A stretch of DNA of 64,000 nt from Legionella birminghamensis (GTDB lineage: Bacteria; Pseudomonadota; Gammaproteobacteria; Legionellales; Legionellaceae). Shown in pieces: positions 35,997-45,062 of the stretch. Location: positions 3,493,501 to 3,557,500 of the forward strand of contig NZ_UGNW01000001.1 of NCBI RefSeq assembly GCF_900452515.1, written 5' to 3'. The notes under the pieces were generated by a model, which saw only the letters and a list, made by a program, of their open reading frames with translations, searched no databases and was not told where the DNA came from. The position numbers were made by a program, and so were the translations under genes. Numbering within the stretch: position 1 is the first letter of the stretch; each line of letters opens with the position of its first letter.

Positions 35997-36220
35997 ACAG
36001 CAGTGAATTGCTGGTCATTGCCATTGTCGCCATTATCGTTTTTGGCCCGGGAAAATTACCTATGCTGGCACAACACCTGGGAAAACTGTTCCGCCACTTA
36101 AATCATTTCCGCGATCAAGCCTATCAATTCTGGCAGAAACAAATGAATGAACAGCAGTTACTTGAAAATGAACGCAAGGCAAAAGAGGCTGATTCTGCTT
36201 ATCAGCAAGAAAAGGAATAG
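35993..36220 (+). CDS. tatB: Twin-arginine translocase subunit TatB, short
   Basis: A 75-residue TatB-like protein: MNSSELLVIAIVAIIVFGPGKLPML shows the membrane helix and the FGPGKLP hinge with the TatB Gly-Pro pattern, then an amphipathic helix and a charged coil. It is much shorter than E. coli TatB (171 residues) but bears the N-terminal functional part. It ends the ubi-tat operon; tatC must lie elsewhere. Confidence 0.8.
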   Translation: MNSSELLVIAIVAIIVFGPGKLPMLAQHLGKLFRHLNHFRDQAYQFWQKQMNEQQLLENERKAKEADSAYQQEKE

Positions 36221-36249
36221 GCGGGGAAACCCGAGGCAGGCTTTGACAG

Positions 36250-36748
36250 CATCGGTATCTGCACAAATGCATTAGCAATAAAGCTTTCGAATCCCCACGG
36301 CTGCGACCTAGGTATCTACACAAATATTTTCCCCGTCCGAATCCCCGCGGCACTGACCGCGGGGCCCATAACCCAGCTCAATCTTCGACCTCGCGGTCCT
36401 AGCCCATAAGTATCTACGCATCACCACTATGCTCTGCGGCTTGTCCGCAGGGTCCAGTGTTTCTATGAGTCATTTGGATCCCTGGACACAAGCCGAGGGA
36501 AGTCGAAGCTAAGAGCAGACTGTGTTTTCAGGGATGTGTAGATAGCTATGGGCTGCGCGGGGCCCAATGAATCTTATTCAGAGCCCCAATTTACTAATCA
36601 GTTCATTCAATCTTTACTCTGGCAGGTTTATTGTTTTTCTGAGCTCCTGTTAGTGCCCACCATGGGCCCCGCGGTCGCTGCCGCGGGGATTCGGTAGAGC
36701 TTCGCCGCGGGGATTCGGAGTGGGAAAAATATTTGTGTAGATACCTAT
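36250..36748. mobile_element. GC-rich inverted-repeat element, copy 5 (nested)
   Basis: Outer ends GGTATCTGCACAAAT and ATTTGTGTAGATACC pair with one mismatch, and the flanking 11 bases GGCTTTGACAG are directly repeated at 36239-36249 and 36749-36759, as for a target-site duplication. Inside the left half a second outer end and arm (TAGGTATCTACACAAATATT, GAATCCCCGCGGCACTGACC) occur. A different element (about 36403-36552), bounded by CCCATAAGTATCTAC and GTGTAGATAGCTATGGG and carrying CTGCGGCTTGTCCGCAG, splits the core. The right arm has two 24-bp units (36674-36721). Lies between convergent tatB and msrBA. Confidence 0.8.
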
Positions 36749-36769
36749 GGCTTTGACAGGCAGGGGCTT

Positions 36770-37642
36770 TTAATTATCAAACCGCGGCACCGGACGATGG
36801 CAATAGGGTGCTTTACGGTGTTTCTGGTAATAATCCTGATGGTAGTCCTCCGCCGGCCAAAACACCTGCACTGGTAATACTTTAGTAACCACTTGATAAG
36901 CCTTTTCTTTTAATAGCTTGATCAATTGCTGGATTATCTTTAGCTGATCATCATTATAATAAAAAATGGCACTTTGATATTGCTGACCAATATCAGGCCC
37001 CTGTCCATTGCCCTGAGTTGGATCATGAATTTCAAAAAAGCGTCTAATCACGGAGTCATAGTCCAGTTTATCGCGATCATAAACAACCCTTGCTGCCTCA
37101 AAATGACCGGTATGACCATAGCAAACCTGTTCATAGCCAGGATTTGCGCTGTGGCCTCCAGTATAACCAACCTCAACTTTCAAAACACCAGGAAGCAGTT
37201 TCAAAAAATGGTCTACACCCCAGAAACATCCCCCTGCAACAATCGCTTCTTCCGTATCCAGCACCTCACTATTTTCTACAAAATCAATAGAGGCAGAGTT
37301 AACGCAATGACGCAGATTTTTATGGGTAAAAAACTCGCCAGTAAACACATGCCCAAGGTGCGCATCGCAGCGCTCACAAAGAATTTCAGTACGCTGACCA
37401 TCGGCATCAGGGACTTGCTTGACGGCCTGAATGATATTATCGTCAAAACTTGGCCAACCGCAGCCGGAATGAAATTGGCTTGAGCCGCGAAATAAAGCCA
37501 GCCCACAGCGACGGCAAAGGTAACTGCCTTGTTTTACCGGCTTGACATATTGGCCGGTGTTAGGATATTCAGTGGCTTTGTCGCAGATAATACGTCGGCT
37601 TTGAGGTGTAAGGCTTGCTGTTTTATCGAGGTAGTTATCCAT
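36770..37642 (-). CDS. Bifunctional methionine sulfoxide reductase, MsrB-MsrA fusion
   Basis: Repairs both R- and S-methionine sulfoxide. The N-terminal MsrB domain (residues about 5-130) has the zinc Cys pairs CRRCG and CERCD, GCGWPSFDD, and the catalytic Cys in RHCVNSASIDF. The C-terminal MsrA domain begins AIVAGGCFWGVDHF, with the catalytic Cys in GCFWG, and includes GYTGGHSANPGYEQVCYG and FFEIHDPTQGNGQGPDIG. The start ATG (MDNYLDKT) follows AAGGTGA at 6 bases; an upstream GTG is within that site. About 290 residues. Order B-A, opposite to the more common A-B fusion. Confidence 0.93.
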   Translation of the reverse strand: MDNYLDKTASLTPQSRRIICDKATEYPNTGQYVKPVKQGSYLCRRCGLALFRGSSQFHSGCGWPSFDDNIIQAVKQVPDADGQRTEILCERCDAHLGHVFTGEFFTHKNLRHCVNSASIDFVENSEVLDTEEAIVAGGCFWGVDHFLKLLPGVLKVEVGYTGGHSANPGYEQVCYGHTGHFEAARVVYDRDKLDYDSVIRRFFEIHDPTQGNGQGPDIGQQYQSAIFYYNDDQLKIIQQLIKLLKEKAYQVVTKVLPVQVFWPAEDYHQDYYQKHRKAPYCHRPVPRFDN

Positions 37643-37684
37643 GAAATTCACCTTTAGAAAGGCAGGCGGGTAAGGATAGGGTAG

Positions 37685-37704
37685 GCTGGGCGGTGAAGCC
37701 CAGC
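37685..37704 (-). terminator. Hairpin between mltB and msrBA
   Basis: GCTGGGC and GCCCAGC form a 7-bp perfect stem around a 6-base loop just downstream of the mltB-like stop codon (minus strand). No U tract on the minus strand. Similar to the hairpin at 46.1 kb, which reads TTGGGCT/AGCCCAA. Confidence 0.45.
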
Positions 37705-37713
37705 GAAAAAGAC

Positions 37714-38688
37714 TTAGTTGACCCGACCGCAGATCTTGTCTGCCATATAACCAATTGCGCCTGCATAGTAGATAGAATTATTGTAGCGCAAAATCATCTT
37801 GTAGTTAGGGAAAGCAAGAAATACCGGGCCGCCGTTAGGCTGAACAATACTGGCCTCGAGATTTTGATAAGGCAATGGCTTTCCGTCCGTTGTGCGCACG
37901 CCCATAGCGTTCCACTCGCTGGCGAGCTTGACTGTAGTCTTGCCTTCCAGACTTTTGTCGAAATTTGCCGGCAAGCGAACATGAATAGCCCAGGGCTCAC
38001 CGGTTTGCCAGCCATTTTTCTTCATGTAGTTAGCAATTGATGCAAACACATCTGCCTTAGCCTTCCAGATATCCTTGCGTCCGTCTCCATCATAATCCAC
38101 TGCGTACTCTACCCAGCTCGAAGGCAGGAACTGAGGCTGCCCGGAAGCACCGGCCCATTCACCTTTAAAATCCTTAAGACTTACATGGCCATCGTTGACG
38201 ATATGCAAGGCCAGCATTAACTGCTTGCGGAAGAAATCCTGACGATTTGAATCATAGGCCAAGGTCGCCAGGGATTTGATGACTGGAAAATCACCCATGT
38301 AAGTCCCATAGCTTGTTTCCATACCCCAGAAAGATACGATGAAACAGGGGTCGACACCGAAGCTTTGACCTACCTGATCGAGCAAGGCTTTATTCTTTTG
38401 ATAGTTCTTTTTACCCATGGCAATGCGGTAGGCATCTGCACGGGTATTTAAATATTTACTGAAGGTCAGACGGTGCTCAGGCTGCGAACGAGCGAGGCTT
38501 TTAACCTGACGGCTAGGTTCATGAATATCAGCAAAGGCCTGATCAAACAAAGAGGCCGGGATTCCTTGCGACAAGGCTTCCTCCCTGACACCAGCAACCC
38601 AACTGCTCCAGGACTGCTGATTGGCGTACGTCCAGGTTGAAATGGCACTTAAAACGCAGGCAAGTGCTGTTAATCGAAAATTTTTCAT
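37714..38688 (-). CDS. Lytic murein transglycosylase B-like protein
   Basis: Periplasmic peptidoglycan lytic transglycosylase of the MltB/SLT_2 family. After a signal peptide (MKNFRLTALACVLSAISTW, ending near TYA), the catalytic Glu is in GMETSYGTYMG, followed by LATLAYDSNRQDFFRKQL and the substrate-binding WAGASGQPQFLPSSW and DYDGDGRKDIW segments. At 324 residues it lacks a lipobox Cys near the cleavage site, so it may be soluble. The start was chosen for AAGGGG at about 6 bases and signal peptide position. Confidence 0.88.
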   Translation of the reverse strand: MKNFRLTALACVLSAISTWTYANQQSWSSWVAGVREEALSQGIPASLFDQAFADIHEPSRQVKSLARSQPEHRLTFSKYLNTRADAYRIAMGKKNYQKNKALLDQVGQSFGVDPCFIVSFWGMETSYGTYMGDFPVIKSLATLAYDSNRQDFFRKQLMLALHIVNDGHVSLKDFKGEWAGASGQPQFLPSSWVEYAVDYDGDGRKDIWKAKADVFASIANYMKKNGWQTGEPWAIHVRLPANFDKSLEGKTTVKLASEWNAMGVRTTDGKPLPYQNLEASIVQPNGGPVFLAFPNYKMILRYNNSIYYAGAIGYMADKICGRVN

Positions 38689-38838
38689 GCGTTTCCCCTT
38701 ATATAGGATTGCTGGCTCATCCAATGAGGAGCCTGACTTATGGTTTCACTTTATTAAGCAGGAACCATGCCTTATGTTAACATTATCGCTTTAGCAGGCA
38801 AGAAGGTAAACCAGCAGTTGTTAACAATTGTTACTCGC

Positions 38839-39128
38839 TTAGGTATCTACATAAATTTTTTCCCGCTCCAGAATCCCCGCGGCACCGACCGCGGGGCCCA
38901 TGTCTCTTGGAGAAACAGGCTCCCCAAATGAGTTTCAAATTTGCAAAAAAATAGAGATTGAAAAGCAATTAGCAAGACCGATATTGTATAGGCGTAGTGT
39001 GGGCCCCGCGGTCGATGCCGCGGGGATTCGAATGATCGATGCCACGGGGATTCGGATGGTCGATGCCGCGGGGTACGGATGGTCGAAGTCGCGGGGATTC
39101 GATTGTCTTCGCCCGCGGCGGTTCAATT
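38839..39128 (-). repeat. GC-rich inverted-repeat element, copy 6, with 24-bp array
   Basis: The left outer end TAGGTATCTACATAAAT and arm GAATCCCCGCGGCACCGACC are present. The core, in minus orientation, keeps the family pattern (TATTTTTTTGCAAATTTGAA). The right side is an array of four 23-24 bp units (39011-39034, 39035-39058, 39059-39081, 39082-39105) and a decayed fifth, each like GTCGATGCCGCGGGGATTCG. The array runs to the tesA stop region. This copy lies between codirectional tesA and mltB. The rest of the 38.7-39.1 kb gap is the mltB upstream region. Confidence 0.82.
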
Positions 39129-39139
39129 AGTCCAACGGT

Positions 39140-39751
39140 TTAGTTACTTTTTAACAGCGGCTCAATCACTGGCCAGACATTATCAAAAATCTTGCCCTGT
39201 GCTGCTTGATTCGGGTGAATATTATCATTTTGCATATATTCCCGATGGCCGGCAACACCCTCCAAAAACATGGCGACAAAGACCAGCTGATATTTTTTTG
39301 CTAAATCCTGATACGCTTGATCAAAACGGGACAGGAATTGCTGGCCATAATTTGGCGGCAGTTTGGTTGCCAATAAAACCACCTTGGCGCCAGATTGCCG
39401 GGAAAGATTAATCATCGTTTCCAGGTTTTTGCTCATCTCTTCGATGGACAGGCCTCTTAAACCATCATTAGCGCCCAATTCGATAACGACAATCCCGGGT
39501 TTATATTTTTCCAGCGCATCAGGCAGCTTGGCCAGCCCATTAATAGTCGTATCGCCGCTGGTACTGATATTCACTGTTTTCCAGTTACCCGGATAACTCT
39601 TTAATTTTTGCTCAAGCAAGCCCACCCAATTTTTTTGATCAGCAAGGCCATAGCCGGCACTGAGACTATCGCCTACAATTAACAGCGTTCCGGCCTGTAA
39701 AGGTGCTATCATAACTAGTGAAAACAAAAGTGCAAGGATTGTCCTTAACAT
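39140..39751 (-). CDS. tesA: TesA-type SGNH esterase/thioesterase
   Basis: Periplasmic arylesterase/acyl-CoA thioesterase I/lysophospholipase family. Signal peptide [20 protein letters not shown]; then GDSLSAGYG carries the nucleophile Ser, GANDGLRG is block III and DNIHPNQAAQ carries the catalytic Asp and His. Length 203 residues. The start codon overlaps that of the divergent ybbA gene (CATG shared), and an AGGAGA ribosome binding site 4-5 bases before the ATG lies within ybbA codons 3-5. Confidence 0.92.
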   Translation of the reverse strand: MLRTILALLFSLVMIAPLQAGTLLIVGDSLSAGYGLADQKNWVGLLEQKLKSYPGNWKTVNISTSGDTTINGLAKLPDALEKYKPGIVVIELGANDGLRGLSIEEMSKNLETMINLSRQSGAKVVLLATKLPPNYGQQFLSRFDQAYQDLAKKYQLVFVAMFLEGVAGHREYMQNDNIHPNQAAQGKIFDNVWPVIEPLLKSN

Positions 39752-40427
39752 GGTTTCTCCTATTGAATCAATTACATTAAAGGATCTGAACTATCAGGTT
39801 CAAAGTGGAAATGAGCAACTGGTTATTCTCAATGATATCAATCTGCGAATCAATTCCGGAATGACCATTGCCATCACTGGAGTTTCCGGTTCAGGGAAAA
39901 CCTCGCTATTAAATATTATGGCAGGTTTGGAATTACCCAGCTCAGGCAATGTTTTCTATGATAATATCGACATCACCCAACTGGATGAAGACAGCCGCGC
40001 CAGCCTGCGAGCCGAGCGTATCGGTTTCATTTTTCAGTCCTTCCAATTATTGCCCAATTTTACTGCGCTTGAAAATATCATGCTTCCGCTGGAGATTAGC
40101 AACAGAGCCAATGCCATGGCGATTGCCTTGCAATGGCTGGAACAAGTTGGACTTTCCAGGCGGGCACAGCATTTTCCATCCCAATTATCAGGCGGAGAAC
40201 AGCAGCGTATCGCCATCGCCCGCGCTTTTGCAATTACCCCCTCTATTTTATTTGCTGATGAGCCAACCGGTAATCTGGATAAAAAAACCGGCCAGCACAT
40301 TATTGATCTGCTTTTTGAGCTTAACAGTGTCCATCAGAGCACGCTAATTATTGTCACCCATGACGAGTCCTTAGCGGCCCGCTGTCATACACACTGGCCG
40401 CTGGTGGAAGGGCGGTTACAATGTTAG
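39750..40427 (+). CDS. ybbA: ABC transporter ATP-binding protein YbbA
   Basis: A 225-residue ATPase of the LolD/MacB-like group. Walker [12 protein letters not shown], signature [14 protein letters not shown], Walker [13 protein letters not shown] and the switch His in IVTHDES are all intact. With the ybbP permease it forms a presumed lipid- or esterase-associated ABC system; the ybbA-ybbP-tesA neighbourhood is conserved in gammaproteobacteria. The gene overlaps ybbP by 7 bases. Confidence 0.92.
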   Translation: MVSPIESITLKDLNYQVQSGNEQLVILNDINLRINSGMTIAITGVSGSGKTSLLNIMAGLELPSSGNVFYDNIDITQLDEDSRASLRAERIGFIFQSFQLLPNFTALENIMLPLEISNRANAMAIALQWLEQVGLSRRAQHFPSQLSGGEQQRIAIARAFAITPSILFADEPTGNLDKKTGQHIIDLLFELNSVHQSTLIIVTHDESLAARCHTHWPLVEGRLQC

Positions 40428-42877
40428 CCATGCCCGCATTTTTTCGAAGCTTTATTCGCGAATGGAAAAGCGGCGAATTGAGTCTTCTTGCTTTTGCTTT
40501 ATTCTTTGCGATGGCATGTGTCAGTGCTTTAAATAATCTCGCGGAAGTGATTCATTATCAGCTTGACCGCCAGGCAGCCCAATTATTGGGGGCTGATCGC
40601 CAGCTAAACAGCGGCATTGTGCTTAACAAGGAATGGTTTGCGAAAGCTTCCTCTTTAGGATTAAGACAATCGCAAGCGTTAAGCTTTCTATCAATGGTTA
40701 GTCATGGAGACAATTTACAGTTGGCACAAATAAAGGCAATCCAGACGCCATTTCCGCTCAATGGCCGCTTAACCATTGCCAGAACAATGAACAGAACTGA
40801 GCAATTCACTACCAACAAGGCACCTGCAGAGGGGCATATATGGATGGGATGGCGTCTCTTTCCCCCTTTAAATCTTCAAATCGGGGGTAAGGTTCAGATT
40901 GGGGCAGCCGAGTTTATTGTTGACGGCATTATCATCGAGGAACCGGGGCAGGTCGGAGACTGGTTTAATATTTCTCCTCACATCCTGATGAACCAAAGTG
41001 ATATTGGCAAAACAGCGGTGATTCAGACAGGAAGCAATATACGCTATCAATGGCTTGTCAGCGGCAACCCGCTATTGCTCGATCAGTTGTATCAATACTT
41101 GCAGCCGCAATTAAACGAGCAGCAACAGTGGTTTGACAGCAAGTCAGGCAACCAGGCAGTGGAGAAAAACACCAGCAGGACGCTCGCATATCTTAATCTG
41201 GGCACTTTAATGAGCCTGGTTTTAGCCGGCGTTGCAATCAGCATGGCGAGTTTACGCTTTAGCCAACGGCATCAGCAGCATGTGGCTCTTCTTCGCTGCT
41301 TTGGCGCTTCGCAAAAACATATTTTACGCTGGTACTTTCTCAGCATTCTTTTTCTGGGCAGTATTGCCAGTATTTTAGGTATTGGTTTAGGGTATGCACT
41401 TAAACCGCTGCTAATACAGTGGCTGCGCGGAATTACCCCTGAAATGCAAGCGCCATTTAGCTTAAAACCTGCTTTACTCAGTTTTGCCACGGGTATCCTC
41501 ATTTTGAGTGCTTTTAGTCTCACTCACTTATTAAAACTTAGAAATACCAGTCCGGTCAGTATTTTCAAAAGCCGTACTGTGCAGCCCCAAGGCAGCCTGG
41601 TGGAAGGCTATGCACTGGCCTTCATTTTCTCTGCTGGACTGGCTTATCTTTACACCCGCTCATGGTCAATCACGGCCGTGGTGATAATGGCCTGCCTTTT
41701 GTTTATTGTCCTGGTCATTTTCAGCCTTCATATTGGTTTTGGCCTGCTAGCCAGCGCCAGGCAAATCCATCTTAACTGGCGTTTTGGATTTATCAGTATT
41801 TCGCGCAACCTGGGAAATAGTGCCTTGCAAATCATCGGCATGGGCCTGGCACTGACTGCTCTGCTAAGCCTGAGCCTGTTAAGAACACAACTGCTAGCCG
41901 ACTGGCAGCATCAGCTGCCGCACGATGCCGCCAACTATTTCCTGATTAATATTGAGCCCAGCCAGATTCCTTCGCTGCAGCAATTTCTGACACAGCAGAA
42001 AATCAATGCTGCGCCTATCTATCCCGTTGTCCGCGGCCGTTTGATTACAATCAATGATCAGTCGATTAATCAGGCGCTGGGGAGTAATGCCCAGGAGATT
42101 AATGCCTTGCAGCGCGAACTCAATCTGTCCTGGACAGATAGTCTCCCTGATGACAATACACTGACTCAGGGTCAATGGAATACCGGGCTGTCGATTGAAG
42201 AAGGGCTTGCGAACCGCCTGGGAGTGCAGGTTGGCGACAAGCTTGGTTTTCGCATTATCGATCGGCTTATTAGCGGCGAAATTACCAGCATTCGCAGGCT
42301 TAACTGGTCCAGTTTTAAACCGAATTTCTTTATATTATTTAAGCCGGGAGTGCTCAACTCCTTCCCGCAAACCAGTATTACCAGTTTATATTTACCACCA
42401 GAAAACCGCGACTTTCTGATGAGGCTGGTAAAGCAATTTCCCAATATAACCGTGATTGATATTGCAACCACTCTTGAGAAAGTGCGGACAATTTTTGAAA
42501 ATGTGGGTAAAGCAATAAGCCTTGTTTCTTTGTTTGGCTTATTCACCGGGTTAATTATTACAGCATTGGCCATGCTTTCCCTGACCGGAAGCAAAAAGCA
42601 GGAAACTTACCTGTTGAAAACATTGGGAATGCGCAGGAAGCAAATGTTATGGATTAAGAGCAGTGAAGCCTTCTTCATCGGATTTTATGCCGGGTTGCTC
42701 GCAGTCAGCACCGCAATTGCTATTAATTTTTATGTAGCAGACAGCCTGTTGGGGATCTCTTTCCGTATGCCCTGGTTTTACTTACTGACTGTTCCCTTTG
42801 TTGCAGCACTGGGTACTATTTTGCTCAGCCATACCGTATCCTATCTGCAGTATGAGCGAACAGCCGCCACCCTGTAG
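40421..42877 (+). CDS. ybbP: ABC transporter permease YbbP
   Basis: An 818-residue inner-membrane protein of the FtsX/MacB-permease superfamily. It has an N-terminal helix (LSLLAFALFFAMACVSAL), a periplasmic domain, a first FtsX region (LMSLVLAGVAISMASLRF; ISILFLGSIASILG), a central pair of helices, a second periplasmic domain and a C-terminal FtsX region (VSLFGLFTGLIITALAML; LLTVPFVAALGTILLSH). It partners with YbbA. The substrate is unknown; full-length. Confidence 0.9.
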   Translation: MLAMPAFFRSFIREWKSGELSLLAFALFFAMACVSALNNLAEVIHYQLDRQAAQLLGADRQLNSGIVLNKEWFAKASSLGLRQSQALSFLSMVSHGDNLQLAQIKAIQTPFPLNGRLTIARTMNRTEQFTTNKAPAEGHIWMGWRLFPPLNLQIGGKVQIGAAEFIVDGIIIEEPGQVGDWFNISPHILMNQSDIGKTAVIQTGSNIRYQWLVSGNPLLLDQLYQYLQPQLNEQQQWFDSKSGNQAVEKNTSRTLAYLNLGTLMSLVLAGVAISMASLRFSQRHQQHVALLRCFGASQKHILRWYFLSILFLGSIASILGIGLGYALKPLLIQWLRGITPEMQAPFSLKPALLSFATGILILSAFSLTHLLKLRNTSPVSIFKSRTVQPQGSLVEGYALAFIFSAGLAYLYTRSWSITAVVIMACLLFIVLVIFSLHIGFGLLASARQIHLNWRFGFISISRNLGNSALQIIGMGLALTALLSLSLLRTQLLADWQHQLPHDAANYFLINIEPSQIPSLQQFLTQQKINAAPIYPVVRGRLITINDQSINQALGSNAQEINALQRELNLSWTDSLPDDNTLTQGQWNTGLSIEEGLANRLGVQVGDKLGFRIIDRLISGEITSIRRLNWSSFKPNFFILFKPGVLNSFPQTSITSLYLPPENRDFLMRLVKQFPNITVIDIATTLEKVRTIFENVGKAISLVSLFGLFTGLIITALAMLSLTGSKKQETYLLKTLGMRRKQMLWIKSSEAFFIGFYAGLLAVSTAIAINFYVADSLLGISFRMPWFYLLTVPFVAALGTILLSHTVSYLQYERTAATL

Positions 42878-42940
42878 ACGGGCTATGAAGCCGTTATTCT
42901 TCTATACTCTGATTGATAAACAACCTGTGGACAAATAACT

Positions 42941-43315
42941 ATGAAAAGAGACTGGGATATGATTAGGGATATTCTGTTACAAATAGAGAGCCTTGCACCT
43001 AATGCCTTATTAACCCTGGACAGTTTTCCTTTAGAAAAACATAGTGAAGTCTCCTCCCACCTGGAAATATTACAGGAAGGGGGTCTCCTGCAGGGAAAAA
43101 TTCATAAAACGCCGGGCGGCTCGCCGCATGACTTTCATTTACTGCGTTTGACCTGGGTTGGCTATGATTTTTTGGAATCCATCCGCTCAGATACTGCCTG
43201 GGATGAAATAAAACAGCTTTTGAGTTCGAAACAGATTGCCATGCAGCTTGAGAATATCATGAGTCTTGCTCAAGCGATGGATAAGAAGCAGTTGATAGCC
43301 TTGGAAAGTAACTGA
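42941..43315 (+). CDS. DUF2513 family protein
   Basis: A 124-residue protein beginning MKRDWDMIRDILLQIES, the N-terminal pattern of DUF2513, with the family's YDFHLLRLTWVGYDFLESI-like segment (HDFHLLRLTWVGYDFLE). The family is probably a winged-helix fold often found in phage and mobile regions; function is unknown. The gene stands alone, 63 bases after ybbP. Confidence 0.75.
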   Translation: MKRDWDMIRDILLQIESLAPNALLTLDSFPLEKHSEVSSHLEILQEGGLLQGKIHKTPGGSPHDFHLLRLTWVGYDFLESIRSDTAWDEIKQLLSSKQIAMQLENIMSLAQAMDKKQLIALESN

Positions 43316-43317
43316 AT

Positions 43318-43428
43318 ACGTCTTTGCGAGCGTCGTGAAGCAATCCAGATCGGAGCCCGATGGGAGCACCGAGACAATTGCTTCACTTCGTTCGCAATGA
43401 CGAGGAGCTTCGCTCGCAAAGCGGCGTT
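43318..43428. repeat. TTGCGAACGAAGTGAAGCAAT-type repeat
   Basis: CTTTGCGAGCGTCGTGAAGC at the left is complementary to GCTTCACTTCGTTCGCAA near 43378-43397, with AGCTTCGCTCGCAAAG at the right end, giving overlapping inverted repeats. I recognise this motif as a widely dispersed intergenic repeat in many bacteria. A partial copy forms the core of the repeat at 4.9 kb. It lies between convergent DUF2513 and rho. Confidence 0.7.
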
Positions 43429-43429
43429 A

Positions 43430-44692
43430 CTACTCCTGACGCTTCATTGCCTCAAAGAATTCTGCATTGGTCTTATGGTTCTTCATGCGCTCAATCAGGA
43501 ATTCAATTGCATCACACTCATCCATTGATTGTAATATTTTGCGCAGAATCCAGGTACGGTGCAGATCTTCAGGTGAAAGCAGCAGATCTTCACGGCGGGT
43601 ACCGGAACGATTGATATTAATTGCAGGGAAGGTCCGCCGCTCGGCAATGCTTCGGCTTAGATGGATTTCCATATTACCGGTTCCCTTGAACTCTTCATAA
43701 ATTACTTCGTCCATCTTGGAGCCGGTATCAACCAACGCGGTGGCGATTATCGTCAAGCTGCCGCCTTCCTCGATATTTCGCGCAGCACCATAGAGACGCT
43801 TGGGACGCTGAAGCGCATTGGCATCAACTCCTCCGGTCAGTACCTTGCCTGAAGAAGGCACTACCGTGTTATATGCACGGGCAAGACGAGTGATAGAGTC
43901 TAGTAAAATAACTACGTCACGTTTGTGCTCGACCAGACGCTTGGCTTTCTCAATAACCATTTCAGCAACCTGAACATGGCGGTTTGCTGGTTCGTCAAAA
44001 GTACTGGCAACCACTTCACCCTTAACTGAGCGCTGCATCTCGGTTACTTCCTCGGGACGCTCATCAATCAATAACACAATCAGATAGCATTCTGGATAGC
44101 TTTTCGCGATGGAATGAGCAATGTTTTGCAGCATCAGCGTTTTTCCTGCCTTTGGCGGGGAAACAATAAGACCACGCTGGCCACGTCCAAAAGGTGCGCA
44201 AAGGTCCACTACACGAGCGGTAAGGTCTTCCGTACTGCCATTCCCCTGTTCCATAACCAGACGCTCGGTAGCAAATAAGGGCGTAAGGTTTTCAAACAGG
44301 ATTTTACGTTTGGCACTGTCAGGCGCATCAAAATTAATCTGATCGACTTTCAGCAGGGCAAAATAACGTTCATTATCTTTGGGAGGACGAATTTTTCCAT
44401 AGACGGTATCTCCTGTGCGTAAGCCAAAACGGCGAATTTGGCTTGGTGAAACATAGGTATCGTCAGGTCCTGCCAGGTATGAGTCGTCTTCAGAGCGCAA
44501 AAAGCCGAAGCCGTCGGGCAACACTTCCAGGACACCGCCGCCGAGAATATCTTCGCCTTCACTGGCATGTGCTTTTAAAATAGCAAATAAAATATCCTGC
44601 TTGCGTTTACTGGAAACGTTTTCGACTCCCTTTTTTTGAGCGATATTGACAAGGTCGGCAATAGGCAATTGCTTGAGTTCTCTAAGATTCAT
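43430..44692 (-). CDS. rho: Transcription termination factor Rho
   Basis: Hexameric RNA-dependent ATPase. [18 protein letters not shown] starts the N-terminal helical domain; the RNA-binding cold-shock-like domain contains [18 protein letters not shown]-type residues; Walker A is SPPKAGKT and Walker B lies in [16 protein letters not shown]. The ATG chosen matches E. coli Rho; a GTG nine bases upstream is disfavoured. Length 420. Confidence 0.97.
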   Translation of the reverse strand: MNLRELKQLPIADLVNIAQKKGVENVSSKRKQDILFAILKAHASEGEDILGGGVLEVLPDGFGFLRSEDDSYLAGPDDTYVSPSQIRRFGLRTGDTVYGKIRPPKDNERYFALLKVDQINFDAPDSAKRKILFENLTPLFATERLVMEQGNGSTEDLTARVVDLCAPFGRGQRGLIVSPPKAGKTLMLQNIAHSIAKSYPECYLIVLLIDERPEEVTEMQRSVKGEVVASTFDEPANRHVQVAEMVIEKAKRLVEHKRDVVILLDSITRLARAYNTVVPSSGKVLTGGVDANALQRPKRLYGAARNIEEGGSLTIIATALVDTGSKMDEVIYEEFKGTGNMEIHLSRSIAERRTFPAININRSGTRREDLLLSPEDLHRTWILRKILQSMDECDAIEFLIERMKNHKTNAEFFEAMKRQE

Positions 44693-45062
44693 ACTTCTCA
44701 CTTGATGTATTGGTTAAAAGAATTGGATTGTCCGGGGTTATTTAAAAACGGAAGGTCAGCTTGAGAAAGCTGTTGCCACTTAAGCTATATTATCAGTTTA
44801 CTTATTTTAATCTCATTTGTGAAGAATATCTCTTTCCCTCAAAACCAAATGGTTAATAAGATTTGCTGAATATAGCCAAAGCCGAGGATTGTTGACAGTT
44901 GTTTAGATATTACACGAGCATCTGAAGTCAAACAGATGTCAAATGACCTCGTTATTAGGAGACTAACACAGGGTTAATCATAAATCCAGTCTTTTATTAA
45001 AGGCTATTTTTGCTTTATCCGGCTTTTCTTCCTAAAATTAAAGTATAGTAAATGGAGGTTAT
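44693..45062. other. Divergent intergenic region between rho and a GAF/GGDEF gene
   Basis: This 370-base AT-rich stretch has no convincing ORF or repeat copy. It must hold the rho leader and promoter on the minus strand and the promoter of the GAF/GGDEF gene on the plus strand; the latter has a TGGAGGT ribosome binding site 4-5 bases before the ATG and a TATAGT hexamer at about 45046. Confidence 0.35.

Noticed and set aside
36221-36249. tatC gene following tatB
   Set aside because: No frame with TatC helices occurs; the repeat element begins here.
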